A stretch of 64,000 nucleotides of DNA from Clostridium hydrogenum (GCF_021432385.1 NZ_JAEACT010000004.1:434001-498000); one strand, 5' to 3'. Positions 43,364 through 53,312 are shown, counted from the stretch's first letter. Numbers and translations are program-made. Notes: generated by a model from the letters alone, not told the origin.

Positions 43364-45131
43364 ACTAATAAATTTTTTTAAAAACAGAAGTTTATTTTTT
43401 ACTTTAGCTACAATAATGTTCATAAGTAGTGTGAGTATTTCTATTATTACTGCATTAAGCATTATGGACATTTCACAGAAAATATTTATAAATAATTTCA
43501 GTATTTCAAATGCTAAAACTTTAAAACAAATTGAGTTTAATTTTTACAATCTAAATAATAAAATAATAGATGCAGTAAACACCATGGACAACAATTGGGC
43601 TTTCAGGCGTTATCTTACTGAAAATATAACTAATCAGCCAGATTTATTTTATGTAATATACAATTTAAGTAAACAATTTAAAACTAACGCTGAAATTTTA
43701 AATGACAATTATGTTGATATGCTTGTTATAGGAAATAACAATACTACTTATAAAAATACTCAGTCATCAATTACAACACCTATTGAGGTTATTAAAAATA
43801 GTAGTATAACAAAAGCCGCACTTAAAAATCCTACTAAACTTCTGTATCAATATAATAATTATGGTTTTACAAGTGTAACTAATAATAATAATGTATTAAT
43901 AGGTACGAAGGTTTTGATTAGTGAATTAACAAAAAAACCTTTAGGCGTATTGTATGCAATTATCAATGAAGACTCCATTAAAAATCTTTACTCAAATTTC
44001 GCAGCTACTCCTGGAAATGATATTGCAATTATATCTTCTAATGGGACAATCATTTCTTCTAGCATTGAAAATATAATTGGAAATAAAAATTTAAATTTTT
44101 TAAGTGCAGCAAAAAGAATCCAAAAGAATCACAGCGAATATATAAATTTAACTTTAAATAAAAAGAAATACACTATATTATCAGAGTATATGCCAACATA
44201 TGATTTCTATATTGTAAATATAATAGATACTAATAAAGCTTTAAGCGATATGTATAACACAAAACAAATTATATTAATTTGCTCAATAATAATTTTTATA
44301 ACTTTTTCAATTTTATTTTTAGTAACAAAAAAAACTACTGATCCTCTCAGAATATTAGTAAAAGAGATGTCAAAAATCACCGAATGCAACTTTAATAACC
44401 ACATAAATCTTAAAGGAAATTACGAAACAGCAAAACTTAGCAGTTCATTTAATTATATGCTAGATAATCTCAATAGCTATGTAAAAGAACTGATGTTGTC
44501 ACAAAAAAATCAAAGAAAGGCAGAACTATCAGCCCTTCAAATGCAAATTAACCCACACTTTATGTACAATACCTTAGCATCCATTAAATGGCTAATACTA
44601 AAGGGTGACAAGGAAGTAGCTGCAAATACCTTGGATGCTTTTATTTCCTTACTTCAAAATACCATAAGTGATACAAGTGAAACAGTTACTGTTGAAAAAG
44701 AAATACTTAATCTAAAAAATTATGTATTTATAAATAAAACAAGATATAGTGAAGATATAAAAGTCACCTTCCACATTTTTACACAATGCATTAGTTACAA
44801 ACTTCCAAAGCTTATACTACAGCCTTTTATAGAAAACGCTTTTTTTCATGCATTTACAGGTAAAAAAGAAGGACATATACATGTATTTATATCAGAAAAA
44901 GGTAACAACCTTCTTTGCGAAATAATTGATAACGGAATTGGAATGGATGAAAATGTGTTATCCAATTTATATTCACCAAAAACTTCAACTCATAAGAATT
45001 TTTCAAGAATAGGAATAAAAAATGTTAATGATAGAATCAAGCTTTTATATGGAGACCTATATGGTGTAACTATAAAAAGCAAAATTAATTCTGGAACAAC
45101 TGTTAGCATAATTCTCCCTATTATATCATAA
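43356..45131 (+). CDS. YesM-type membrane sensor histidine kinase
   Basis: 591 residues: helix at about 12-34, an outer Cache-like sensor domain (about 35-300), helix at about 305-327, HAMP, then the His_kinase domain with QMQINPHFMYNTLASIKW and an HATPase (LQPFIENAFFHAF, DNGIGMD). These kinases sense sugars or oligosaccharides outside the cell together with YesN regulators. Overlap with the upstream gene shows coupling. Confidence 0.94.
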   Translation: MYRLINFFKNRSLFFTLATIMFISSVSISIITALSIMDISQKIFINNFSISNAKTLKQIEFNFYNLNNKIIDAVNTMDNNWAFRRYLTENITNQPDLFYVIYNLSKQFKTNAEILNDNYVDMLVIGNNNTTYKNTQSSITTPIEVIKNSSITKAALKNPTKLLYQYNNYGFTSVTNNNNVLIGTKVLISELTKKPLGVLYAIINEDSIKNLYSNFAATPGNDIAIISSNGTIISSSIENIIGNKNLNFLSAAKRIQKNHSEYINLTLNKKKYTILSEYMPTYDFYIVNIIDTNKALSDMYNTKQIILICSIIIFITFSILFLVTKKTTDPLRILVKEMSKITECNFNNHINLKGNYETAKLSSSFNYMLDNLNSYVKELMLSQKNQRKAELSALQMQINPHFMYNTLASIKWLILKGDKEVAANTLDAFISLLQNTISDTSETVTVEKEILNLKNYVFINKTRYSEDIKVTFHIFTQCISYKLPKLILQPFIENAFFHAFTGKKEGHIHVFISEKGNNLLCEIIDNGIGMDENVLSNLYSPKTSTHKNFSRIGIKNVNDRIKLLYGDLYGVTIKSKINSGTTVSIILPIIS

Positions 45132-45263
45132 GGATATGTTTGTCTATTTTAAAAATAGTTAATTAGTATTATTTTTCTAACTAATTCGGATTTTAAGTTT
45201 TTTTCCACAATGGAAGCTGATATAATAATATTAGGTATATAAAAAAACATGGGGGTAGTATAT

Positions 45264-46916
45264 ATGAAAAACAAGAAAATCATTTCATTCGTAATTGCTG
45301 CTAGCTTATCATCAGGTATTTTGGGAACTACTAGTCTAAATGCTTCAGCCGCAACAAATACTCCAAAACAAAGCATAATGATTTCTTCTCAAACTAAAAA
45401 TCTGCTTGGTTCAAATGCCAATAGCTCTGACTTTTTAAATTTTATAGGTGCCTTGACTAAAACTCAAGCTATAAAAGCAGGTGAAACTAAGAATACTAGT
45501 ACTCTTAAGATAAATATAAGTAATGTAGACTGGTCAAAGTTAGGTATATCCGATAGTGATATGACTTATGTAAATTTAATCCTCAGTGCATTAAAAAATA
45601 TTCCAATGCAATCTGATACAAAATTTACAAACACTGAAACCGGTACAACTACTCAAAGTAATAATAGTATAACAATCTCAGGATTTCCTCTTACTTTCAA
45701 GACATGGACAAGCACTGATATGAGCAGTGGCATTCCTGACCAAAAAGTTATTTGTGAAATACCTAGCACTTTAAAATCAATGTTATCTTTAATTCCTGCT
45801 GGTGATGATGCCTCTACTGCTAATATTCTATCACAGCTAGGCTCAAAGAATTACATTTATTATGATTCTTCAGAACTTGCTTCTGATACTTCAATTAAAT
45901 TACCTAAAACATCAAGCTCATGGCAATATAGTGACCTTACAACAGATTTTGTGCAAAAATTAATTGGTCAAATTGTTTCAAATGCACAAGCTAAAAATAG
46001 CAGTCTTATAACTAAAAATTCTGATAGTGAATATGAATTAAAGTTAGATAATTCATCTGTAAATGCTTTATTAGAACAATTTGTCTCTGATGATGCAACT
46101 CATAAAATAATACAGGATTATATGCTATCTGTAGCTCAATTATCTGCAAAGGATAGTGGCAAAGAATTAACTCAAAGCGATATAGCTAAGCTTAATGAAT
46201 CTTTTACAACTTCCATAAACCAAATAAAAGAGGAACTTCCTTCAATAGAAAAGACTCTATCCGGCGTAACCTTTAATTTAGATATAAAATACACTATAGG
46301 CAGTGAAGGATATATTTCAGGACAAGCTGGAACATTTTCTTTAAATGTAGATGCAAAAAATTTCTCAAATCAAGCTAAAGTTGATGATTCAGAAGCTAAT
46401 GCTGCTGCATCAGCCTTCGCAAATGCTAATATTGATATATCTTGTGATTTTTCAAACACCTTGACCGATTTAGGAAATTCTGTAACTATGGAACAAGCGC
46501 CTAACATTACAGCAGATAATTCTATTGATTATTCAGCTATACTTGCACAATCCATAAAAGATAATCAAGACAAAGCACAAAAGGACCTCGAATTAGGAAA
46601 AGCTCAATTGGAAATAAAAAATAATCCTTCAAAATTTACAAGCAAAACTTCAAATGATGCAAAAAAGTCTTGGAAAATAAAGTTTAAAAGAGCTATAGAC
46701 CCTTCAACAGTAACTGATGCCACAGTTATGATTGTTGATGATGATTTTAATATTGTTGATTGCGATTTATCTGTTAATGACGACACAATAACAGTAACCC
46801 CTAAAGGGAATTATTCTAAAAATAAAAATTATCATATTTATATTTCAGATTCAGTAACTGATACAAATGGAATACATTTAGGAAAAGCAATACATCAAGA
46901 TTTTAAAATCCAGTAA
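45264..46916 (+). CDS. Secreted protein with C-terminal Ig-like (SbsA/Big_5) domain
   Basis: 550 residues. The signal peptide (MKNKKIISFVIAASLSSGIL) ends near ASAATN. A long, Ser/Thr/Asn-rich central part has no recognised family. The last ~90 residues (WKIKFKRAIDPSTVTDATV to HQDFKIQ) fit a bacterial Ig-like fold. ATG 45264 follows GGGGGTAG. No sorting motif is seen. Probably surface-associated or exported. Directly followed by hairpin copy D. Confidence 0.8.
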   Translation: MKNKKIISFVIAASLSSGILGTTSLNASAATNTPKQSIMISSQTKNLLGSNANSSDFLNFIGALTKTQAIKAGETKNTSTLKINISNVDWSKLGISDSDMTYVNLILSALKNIPMQSDTKFTNTETGTTTQSNNSITISGFPLTFKTWTSTDMSSGIPDQKVICEIPSTLKSMLSLIPAGDDASTANILSQLGSKNYIYYDSSELASDTSIKLPKTSSSWQYSDLTTDFVQKLIGQIVSNAQAKNSSLITKNSDSEYELKLDNSSVNALLEQFVSDDATHKIIQDYMLSVAQLSAKDSGKELTQSDIAKLNESFTTSINQIKEELPSIEKTLSGVTFNLDIKYTIGSEGYISGQAGTFSLNVDAKNFSNQAKVDDSEANAAASAFANANIDISCDFSNTLTDLGNSVTMEQAPNITADNSIDYSAILAQSIKDNQDKAQKDLELGKAQLEIKNNPSKFTSKTSNDAKKSWKIKFKRAIDPSTVTDATVMIVDDDFNIVDCDLSVNDDTITVTPKGNYSKNKNYHIYISDSVTDTNGIHLGKAIHQDFKIQ

Positions 46917-46917
46917 A

Positions 46918-47253
46918 TTTTGCAAAGGAAGAATATCGCAAGATATTAAATAAAATTAATAAATCTAAGGCAAAAAACTTTAAAACCCTAAGAAGTTTCA
47001 ATAACTCGCTGAAAACATGCTCAGACAATTGAAACATCTAAGGTTTTTAAAGTTTTTTACCTAAGATTTATAAAATTTTATTTAAATCATCTTGCAATAT
47101 TCTCACTTTGCAAATACAGTGGTCTAAGGAAAGAACCCATCCATGAGGTTTGGACGTAAGTCCATTAAGATTCTTAACTAGTTATAACTAATTTCTAGTG
47201 CTCCATTTCGAAAAAATGAATTAGCAAAAATATTGTCGTGCCTACGGAATTTT
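46918..47253 (+). repeat. Family 1 stop-codon hairpin, copy D, with interrupted tail
   Basis: TTTGCAAAGGAAGAATATCG and its near complement ending at 47113 close the stem. Apex TTTCAATAACTCGCTG and CTCAGACAATTGAAA. The left arm begins 2 bases after the secreted-protein stop. The tail starts ACAGTGGTCTAAGGAAAGAA (47116) and ends GTCGTGCCTACGGAATTTT (47235-47253), with ~95 inserted bases including a GTTTGGACGTAAGTCC hairpin. Confidence 0.88.
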
Positions 47254-47328
47254 ATGGTAATGCAAAACAATAATTATTCGTAAAATCAGTGTACTTACTG
47301 CTTTAAGATGCCTAAATTGGTAAACATA

Positions 47329-48216
47329 TTATATACCACGAACCATTGAATTTATGCATTTTACAGCCGAAAGATTCTTATCTTTTACTTCAAGCATTAT
47401 ATCAATATCTTTATTTGGAAGTTTATTGTAAAATTCTAAAAATTCATTTAGGCAAATAGCATCTGAATGTGATCCTATACTTCCTCCCTGCTTTTGCTCA
47501 GAATAATGAATTTTTTGTTTTCCATCAAACTTATCCCAGGTTTTACTGCAAATATTTATCCATTCAAATTCTGATATTTTCTCTTGTGATTGATTTATTT
47601 TATTGTGCAAATTATCAAAAATTACTGGTATGTGAACTTCACTAGATATCTTAAGGACATCTTCAATTGTATAACTTTTATCATCATTTTCAATAACAAG
47701 CCTTTTTTTAATCTCACTTGGAAGTTCCCTATAGTTTTTTATAAAATTCTCCGCGGCTTTTTTCTTATCTCCGTAAACTCCTCCGATATGAAGGACTATT
47801 TTATTCGTACTATCTACACCAAGTGTATCAAGAAATAAATTGTGATATTTTAAGTCTCGTACAGCATTTAAAACTACTTCCTGCCTATTTGAATTGAGCA
47901 CAGTATACTGACCTGGATGCATCGATACCCTCATTCCGGAAGTTATTATTTTGTTTCCTATTTTCATGATTTTATCTTTAAACTCTACCTGCCATTCTAG
48001 CTTATTTACCTCATGTGAACCAAATGGAATAATATCTGAGCTTATTCTAAATAATTTAATTTTATTTTCTATATTATAATCAATCATTGCATCAAGAGCA
48101 TTTAAATTTGCTTCTGTTATTTTTCTGATATTATCTTCAGAAGCATTTTTTAATGTACAACGTGATAGTTTAGCATTTTTAACTCCTACAGCAATACATG
48201 CATAACCTATAGACAA
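47329..48216 (-). CDS. uvsE: UV damage endonuclease
   Basis: 295 residues of the UVDE TIM-barrel family. Recognisable: IGYACIAVG at the start, LFRISSDIIPFGSH, MRVSMHPGQYTVLNS, VLHIGGVYGDK, LVIENDDKSY, PVIFDNLHN, GSHSDAI and DIMLEVKDK, holding the metal His/Glu/Asp set. It nicks DNA 5' of UV photoproducts, useful in spores. TTG start after GTGGTGAT. It lies 12 bases after an unrelated membrane-protein gene and may share its transcript. Confidence 0.95.
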   Translation of the reverse strand: MSIGYACIAVGVKNAKLSRCTLKNASEDNIRKITEANLNALDAMIDYNIENKIKLFRISSDIIPFGSHEVNKLEWQVEFKDKIMKIGNKIITSGMRVSMHPGQYTVLNSNRQEVVLNAVRDLKYHNLFLDTLGVDSTNKIVLHIGGVYGDKKKAAENFIKNYRELPSEIKKRLVIENDDKSYTIEDVLKISSEVHIPVIFDNLHNKINQSQEKISEFEWINICSKTWDKFDGKQKIHYSEQKQGGSIGSHSDAICLNEFLEFYNKLPNKDIDIMLEVKDKNLSAVKCINSMVRGI

Positions 48217-48228
48217 TTTATCACCACT

Positions 48229-48984
48229 CTAATCCTTACTTTTTACTTTATCTTTTATTTCTTCATAAATTTGCATCGTTTTAGTCTTATCTTTATCATT
48301 AATAATTACAAAACCATCATCAGTTATTATATATACGTATGGCCCCTTATTTGCATTTAGAAAAAGTGTTCCGTGACCAAGTCCATCAACAGTATACCTT
48401 CCTTTATTTATATTATCCATACTATATCCAGATACCCTATGGAATTTGGGAATTGTATTTTTCATATAAACGTCCTTTATTTCATCCAAAGTATTATGAT
48501 ATGAAATAACTCCAGATTTTATATCATACTCGTTGCCACTTATATTAATCTTAGTTTCTGTATTATGCCCAGCTACAAGCAAAAATATCACCGGAAGCGT
48601 GCCAAGTAGAATAACAATTCCTAATCCGATTCCTATTATTTTATTGAATTTTTTGGCATCTTTGCTTTTTACTCCATCTGATAATTGATATTTAGGTGAT
48701 TTAATTACAATACTTATGGTAAAAACCACTACATCAACTATAAAAATTATTGTTGCTATAAGTTCACCATAATCTATATTTAAAATAAGCAAAAGTATAC
48801 TTACTACTATAGGTATTATTCCCATAAGCATAAGAGTCATCCCTGTAAACTTAGCAAGTCCTTCTCTATCGTATTTTTTACTTGAATCATATCCAGAAAG
48901 CAGCTCTATTTTTTTATACTTGTATAATACAACTCCTAAAATAAGCATTACTATTCCGGCAATGGCAAAAATTAAAAAAAGCAT
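48229..48984 (-). CDS. Membrane protein with DUF3784-like N-terminus
   Basis: 251 residues. Four hydrophobic helices: about 1-21, two in the middle (50-70, 75-100) and one at about 125-150. The first part resembles DUF3784 (SGYDSSKKYDREGLAKF). The C-terminal ~100 residues lie outside and have no assigned family. ATG 48984 follows GGGGGGATT; the longer frame lacks a site. Function unknown. Confidence 0.75.
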   Translation of the reverse strand: MLFLIFAIAGIVMLILGVVLYKYKKIELLSGYDSSKKYDREGLAKFTGMTLMLMGIIPIVVSILLLILNIDYGELIATIIFIVDVVVFTISIVIKSPKYQLSDGVKSKDAKKFNKIIGIGLGIVILLGTLPVIFLLVAGHNTETKINISGNEYDIKSGVISYHNTLDEIKDVYMKNTIPKFHRVSGYSMDNINKGRYTVDGLGHGTLFLNANKGPYVYIITDDGFVIINDKDKTKTMQIYEEIKDKVKSKD

Positions 48985-49056
48985 TATAATCCCCCCAAAA
49001 TAATCCAATCTTGTTATATTAGGATTATAACACTTGTTAGTTAAAAATCAATATAA

Positions 49057-49482
49057 TTAGTTTCTTTTTTTCAATTCATAATTCAACTCTCTAAGCTTTC
49101 TAGTCCAATAATTTTTATAGGAAAACCAACATATAATATAAATCAAAATAAATATAAACACATATCCTATTTTACCAGCCACATCTTCTGGTATCCAACT
49201 TCCTAGGATAGAAGCAGGAAAATAAAATATACTCATAATAATAAAATGTACTATTGTTTTCCTTAAAGCACTCCATTTTTCTATACTAAATACAATAGAC
49301 GCCGCTGCTATGCCAAAACCTAATATTGCAGAAATGAAAAATTCATTCACCATCATTTGAACTGAAACATTTCCACTTAATCCGTCTTTAAATGCTATAC
49401 AAACAAATATCGCTTGATTAATAAATACTCCTATTGAAGCACCCATGACTCCTCTTTTTATAGCTTCCTTACTATAATTCAT
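49057..49482 (-). CDS. DUF3021 membrane protein
   Basis: 141 residues with four helices, the usual DUF3021 build (KRGVMGASIGVFI, FFISAILGFGIAAASIVFSIE). Such genes regularly follow a LytTR regulator, as here with a 1-base gap. GGAGG lies in the end of the upstream gene, so translation is coupled. ATG 49482 is used rather than the upstream frame start. Proposed to regulate the LytTR partner. Confidence 0.85.
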   Translation of the reverse strand: MNYSKEAIKRGVMGASIGVFINQAIFVCIAFKDGLSGNVSVQMMVNEFFISAILGFGIAAASIVFSIEKWSALRKTIVHFIIMSIFYFPASILGSWIPEDVAGKIGYVFIFILIYIICWFSYKNYWTRKLRELNYELKKRN

Positions 49483-49483
49483 C

Positions 49484-49933
49484 TTATTTTCCTCCAATAC
49501 TTAAATATTTCTTTATTCTTGAAACATATCGCCTAGAAACATATTCTTGCTTACCATTTGTAAAATTAACACACATAGTTCCATTAAAGAACATTTCAAA
49601 ATTTTTAATCTTATCCATATTAGCTATGACCGATTTTGATATTCTCACAAAAGCTGTTCCTTCAAATTGTTCCTCTAATTCATAAAGCTTTTGTTTAACT
49701 TCATATGTACTATTTTCTGTTTGCGCAATTATCTTTTTACTTTCACTATAAAAAAAGAATATATTTTCATGATTAAGTACATACATTTTTTCATTTTTAC
49801 TTCCTATAACACGTCTTTTAGATGTATGTTTCATAAATTTTAATATTTCCTCTACCTCATCTGTTATCTCTCGCGCTTCTATTATTGCTCTATCTTCTTT
49901 AAATTCAGAATCTATTTTTAAATCTACTTTCAC
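49484..49933 (-). CDS. LytTR-domain DNA-binding regulator
   Basis: 149 residues. Lacks a receiver domain. The C-terminal ~100 residues form a LytTR domain (ENIFFFYSESKKI, FVRISKSVIANMDKI, YVSRRYVSRIKKYL). GTG 49933 is likely, with AAAGGGGTGA upstream; GTG 49945 overlaps that site. Together with the DUF3021 gene it forms a compact two-gene regulatory unit. Confidence 0.9.
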   Translation of the reverse strand: MKVDLKIDSEFKEDRAIIEAREITDEVEEILKFMKHTSKRRVIGSKNEKMYVLNHENIFFFYSESKKIIAQTENSTYEVKQKLYELEEQFEGTAFVRISKSVIANMDKIKNFEMFFNGTMCVNFTNGKQEYVSRRYVSRIKKYLSIGGK

Positions 49934-50089
49934 GCTATTTCTCACCCCTTTGATAATTTTATTATATAGGACAAATTATCTTTAAACTACAAATTAAGGA
50001 TAACTGGTAGTTTTTTTATAACAAGTGGCTTATTAATTTTACTAACTATGCTAAAATATAATTAATCTATAAAACTAACGGAGGTTTAT

Positions 50090-50902
50090 ATGAGTAACTC
50101 AAATAGTCAATTATTCTTAAAATTGCAACGAATAATTAATAATTCGTCTTCTAATAATACATATAAAATAATATCAAAAAATTTAATTGAAAATCTCCAA
50201 AATCTCAATCATATCACTATAGAAGAACTAGCAGAACTTTCCTTTACTTCTATTTCTACTATTTCAAGATTTGTTAGAATGCTTGGCTACAAAAATTTCA
50301 TTGAATTAAAAGAGGTATCAAAAACTTACAAGCTAAATAGATTAATGAGTATGAATGATAATATTGAAGACTTAAAATTTGATATGCTACAGGATGATGC
50401 TATTTTTAACACTTACATAGATACTATTTGTAACTCACTTCAAAACTTAAAAAATAATATTGATTTTAAAAAAATAGATAAAATAAACGAATTAATTCAC
50501 AATAGTGATTCTGTGTCATTATATGCATTTTTGCTACCAGGTTCTCTTGCAAAATTTTATCAAATATCTATGCTCTCCTTAGGTAAGTATTGTGAATACT
50601 ATGATCTTTCTAATATTAATCTAATTAATAAATCCTCTGAAAATTCATTATCCTTGTTTTTTTCAGTAGATGGAAATTTCATAGAATCTTCAAGGGATAT
50701 TATTGTAGAATCAAAAGCAAAAGGAAAAAAGCTTATTTTAATTACTCAAAATCCAAGAATAAGATTATCTAATATGTTTGATGAAATTTTGTATATGGGC
50801 AACTGTGATACCGCCAAAAGCGGGCGATACAAACTCATGGTTTTCGTCGAACTTCTTTTAAACAGGTACTACTTAACCTACTATAAGGATGAATTAATAT
50901 AA
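50090..50902 (+). CDS. RpiR-family sugar-responsive regulator
   Basis: 270 residues. N-terminal RpiR helix-turn-helix (LAELSFTSISTISRFVRMLGYKNF, in pieces about 43-68) and a C-terminal SIS domain for phosphosugar binding (DSVSLYAFLLPGSLA; KKLILITQNP). It precedes a phospho-beta-glucosidase gene and likely controls it. GGAGG precedes the ATG. Confidence 0.9.
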   Translation: MSNSNSQLFLKLQRIINNSSSNNTYKIISKNLIENLQNLNHITIEELAELSFTSISTISRFVRMLGYKNFIELKEVSKTYKLNRLMSMNDNIEDLKFDMLQDDAIFNTYIDTICNSLQNLKNNIDFKKIDKINELIHNSDSVSLYAFLLPGSLAKFYQISMLSLGKYCEYYDLSNINLINKSSENSLSLFFSVDGNFIESSRDIIVESKAKGKKLILITQNPRIRLSNMFDEILYMGNCDTAKSGRYKLMVFVELLLNRYYLTYYKDELI

Positions 50903-50935
50903 AATTTTCAAAATGTGAAAAAAACACTTGCACTT

Positions 50936-50967
50936 TGAAGGGTTAAACCTTTTCATTATATGATATT
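50936..50967 (+). promoter_or_regulatory. Promoter and operator-like palindrome before GH4 gene
   Basis: TTGAAG then 18 bases and TATGAT give a possible promoter. GAAGGGTTAAACCTTTTC within it is an imperfect palindrome that an RpiR-type repressor could bind. Confidence 0.35.
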
Positions 50968-51021
50968 ATCAACTTGTAAATTTAATTTTAAAGTTATTGC
51001 TTATACAAGGAGGTTTTATAT

Positions 51022-52371
51022 ATGAAAAGATTAAAAATTGTTACTATTGGCGGTGGAAGCAGCTACACTCCAGAGCTCATGGAGGGTTTTATAAAACGCT
51101 ACAGCGAACTTCCTCTTACAGAAATTTGGTTAGTAGATATCGAAGAAGGAAAAGAAAAACTAGAAATCGTAGGTGCTATGGCAAAACGTATGTGGAAAGC
51201 ATCTGGTTACCCTTGTGAGGTTCATTTAACTTTAGATAGACGTGAAGCTTTGAAAGATGCAGATTTTGTAACAACTCAATTTAGAGTTGGACTACTTGAT
51301 GCACGTATTAAAGATGAAAGAATACCATTAAGCCATGGAATAATTGGCCAAGAAACAAATGGTGCTGGAGGTATGTTCAAAGCCTTTAGAACAATTCCTG
51401 TAATACTCGATATTATTAAGGATATGAAAGAATTATGTCCAAATGCTTGGCTTATAAATTTCACTAATCCATCAGGTATGATTACGGAAGCTGCTATTAA
51501 ATATGGTGGCTGGAAAAAAACTGCTGGCTTATGCAACGTTCCTATACGTTACATGATGATGGCAAGTGAAGCTTTGGACACTCCAATGGAGGATTTAAAT
51601 TTTAAATTTGCAGGATTAAATCATTTTCACTGGCACCGTGTATGGGACAAGAATGGTGTTGAAAGAACGAAGGAAGTTATAGAAATTGTTTATAATCCAA
51701 GCAGTACTAAGAAATTAAAAGGCATGGAAAACATAAAAGACATACCAATGCTTTATGAGCAAATAAAGGATCTTGGAATTTTGCCATGTTCATATCATCG
51801 TTACTACTATATTACAGATGACATGTTAAAAAATGAACTTGAAGAATTTAAAAAGGGTGAAACAAGAGCTGAAAATGTTAAACGCATAGAAGCTGAATTA
51901 TTCGAGTTATACAAAGACCCTAATTTAAACTATAAACCAGAACAATTAACAAAACGCGGTGGTACTTATTATTCCGATGCTGCTTGTGAAATTATAAACT
52001 CTATATATAACAACAAGCAAACCCAAATGGTTGTAAGTACTCAAAATAATGGTACAATTTCAGATTTACCATACGATTCAATTGTTGAAGTATCAGCAGT
52101 TATCACCTCAAATGGACCTCAGCCAATAAATTGGGGTAAATTTGATTCAGCTCCAAGAGCCTTGCTTCAACATATGAAAGGCATGGAGGAAACAGTTATA
52201 AAAGCAGCTGTTACTGGTGATTATAATAAAGCACTTCATGCATTTATAATTAACCCCTTAGTACCTAGTGGTCAAATTGCTAAACAACTTCTAGATGAAA
52301 TGCTTGTTGCCCACAAAAAACATCTACCACTGTTTGCAGAAAAAATTAAAGAAATTGAAAAGAACCTTTGA
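51022..52371 (+). CDS. licH: 6-phospho-beta-glucosidase (GH4)
   Basis: 449 residues, NAD+ and Mn2+ dependent GH4 type. N-terminal dinucleotide fold IGGGSSYTPE, NFTNPSG near 146, and the signature CNVP with Cys171, the variant associated with phospho-beta-glucosides rather than alpha-glucosides. GLNHFHWHR supplies a metal His. It would split cellobiose-6-phosphate or similar after PTS uptake. No PTS gene is adjacent; the cellobiose-type PTS 36 kb away lacks such an enzyme. AAGGAGG precedes the ATG. Confidence 0.93.
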   Translation: MKRLKIVTIGGGSSYTPELMEGFIKRYSELPLTEIWLVDIEEGKEKLEIVGAMAKRMWKASGYPCEVHLTLDRREALKDADFVTTQFRVGLLDARIKDERIPLSHGIIGQETNGAGGMFKAFRTIPVILDIIKDMKELCPNAWLINFTNPSGMITEAAIKYGGWKKTAGLCNVPIRYMMMASEALDTPMEDLNFKFAGLNHFHWHRVWDKNGVERTKEVIEIVYNPSSTKKLKGMENIKDIPMLYEQIKDLGILPCSYHRYYYITDDMLKNELEEFKKGETRAENVKRIEAELFELYKDPNLNYKPEQLTKRGGTYYSDAACEIINSIYNNKQTQMVVSTQNNGTISDLPYDSIVEVSAVITSNGPQPINWGKFDSAPRALLQHMKGMEETVIKAAVTGDYNKALHAFIINPLVPSGQIAKQLLDEMLVAHKKHLPLFAEKIKEIEKNL

Positions 52372-52383
52372 TAAATCATGTAC

Positions 52384-52580
52384 ATTGCGAAGTAAGTGTA
52401 GTTTAGGATGATTTAAATAAAATTTTAATAAATCTTAGGGTGGAATATTTAAAAGCCTTAGATGTTTCAATTGTCTGAGCGTATTTTTCAGCGAGTTATT
52501 GAAACTTCTTAGGCTTTTAAATATTCCACTCTTAGATTTATTAATTTTATTTAATATCCTAGACTACACTTGCTTCGCAT
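52384..52580 (-). repeat. Family 1 stop-codon hairpin, copy E
   Basis: ATTGCGAAGTAAGTGTAGTT pairs with its complement ending GCTTCGCAT at 52580. The apex and inner stem are nearly identical to copy C. Read on the minus strand it starts 3 bases after the lipoprotein stop. The tail module is missing; the GH4 gene ends there instead. Confidence 0.92.
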
Positions 52581-52583
52581 CAT

Positions 52584-53312
52584 TTATTGCATGTATGCTA
52601 AATTAGAAAGCCCTTTTGAAAACTCATTTTGATTCTCTGGTACCCAATGGTTTTCTTTTTTTACAAATTTATAAGTGTCTTCTCTTGTATCACTAGATGG
52701 TGTCGCATTATTTAAATCATTGCCTATTTCTTTAATATATGCATCTAAAAGCTTATTTTTAAGGTCAGCTTCACTTGTAGCACCGCTGCTTTTAACATCG
52801 TCAATAGCTTGCTGTTGTGCTTTTGAAATTATACCTTTTAAATCTATATAAGTTGTTTTTATTTTAACTTGTGCAGAATTATCATCTTTAGATACTATAC
52901 TTGTAGTTTCATTTAGTTTTTTTAAGGCATTTTGGAGAGCATCATATATACCGTCTATTTGTTGATCACTTACTTGAAGCCCACTTGATGAAATACTGCT
53001 CTTTAAACCTAAATTAAAAGCTTCTTTTTCCATTTGTTTTGTTTTATCAGAATAAGAATAATCTGACCAGCCAAATTTGATTATGTTGCTTTTATCACTT
53101 TTAACTTGAAAATCAAATAAGATTTTAGCTGATTCATCTGCTGTTAATTTTGCTTGTCCTGGAACAATTTCTTTCGTATGTTCATCCACTGTTGCCATAA
53201 CCTGCTTAAAAGCTTCTTCATTTTTTATTACTTTTGAATTACAGCCAGCTAGCATTGTCACACTTGCTAGCAATATCATCACTATAGATATACTTTTTTT
53301 TACTTTTCTCAT
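52584..53312 (-). CDS. Lipoprotein, DUF5105-like
   Basis: 242 residues with a lipoprotein signal (SIVMILLASVTM, lipobox LAGC, Cys24). The mature part is helical and acidic-basic mixed (DGIYDALQNALKKLNETTS; VKIKTTYIDLKG). The layout resembles DUF5105 lipoproteins of Firmicutes; function unknown. The adjacent upstream paralogue is broken. GGAGG precedes the ATG. Confidence 0.8.
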   Translation of the reverse strand: MRKVKKSISIVMILLASVTMLAGCNSKVIKNEEAFKQVMATVDEHTKEIVPGQAKLTADESAKILFDFQVKSDKSNIIKFGWSDYSYSDKTKQMEKEAFNLGLKSSISSSGLQVSDQQIDGIYDALQNALKKLNETTSIVSKDDNSAQVKIKTTYIDLKGIISKAQQQAIDDVKSSGATSEADLKNKLLDAYIKEIGNDLNNATPSSDTREDTYKFVKKENHWVPENQNEFSKGLSNLAYMQ

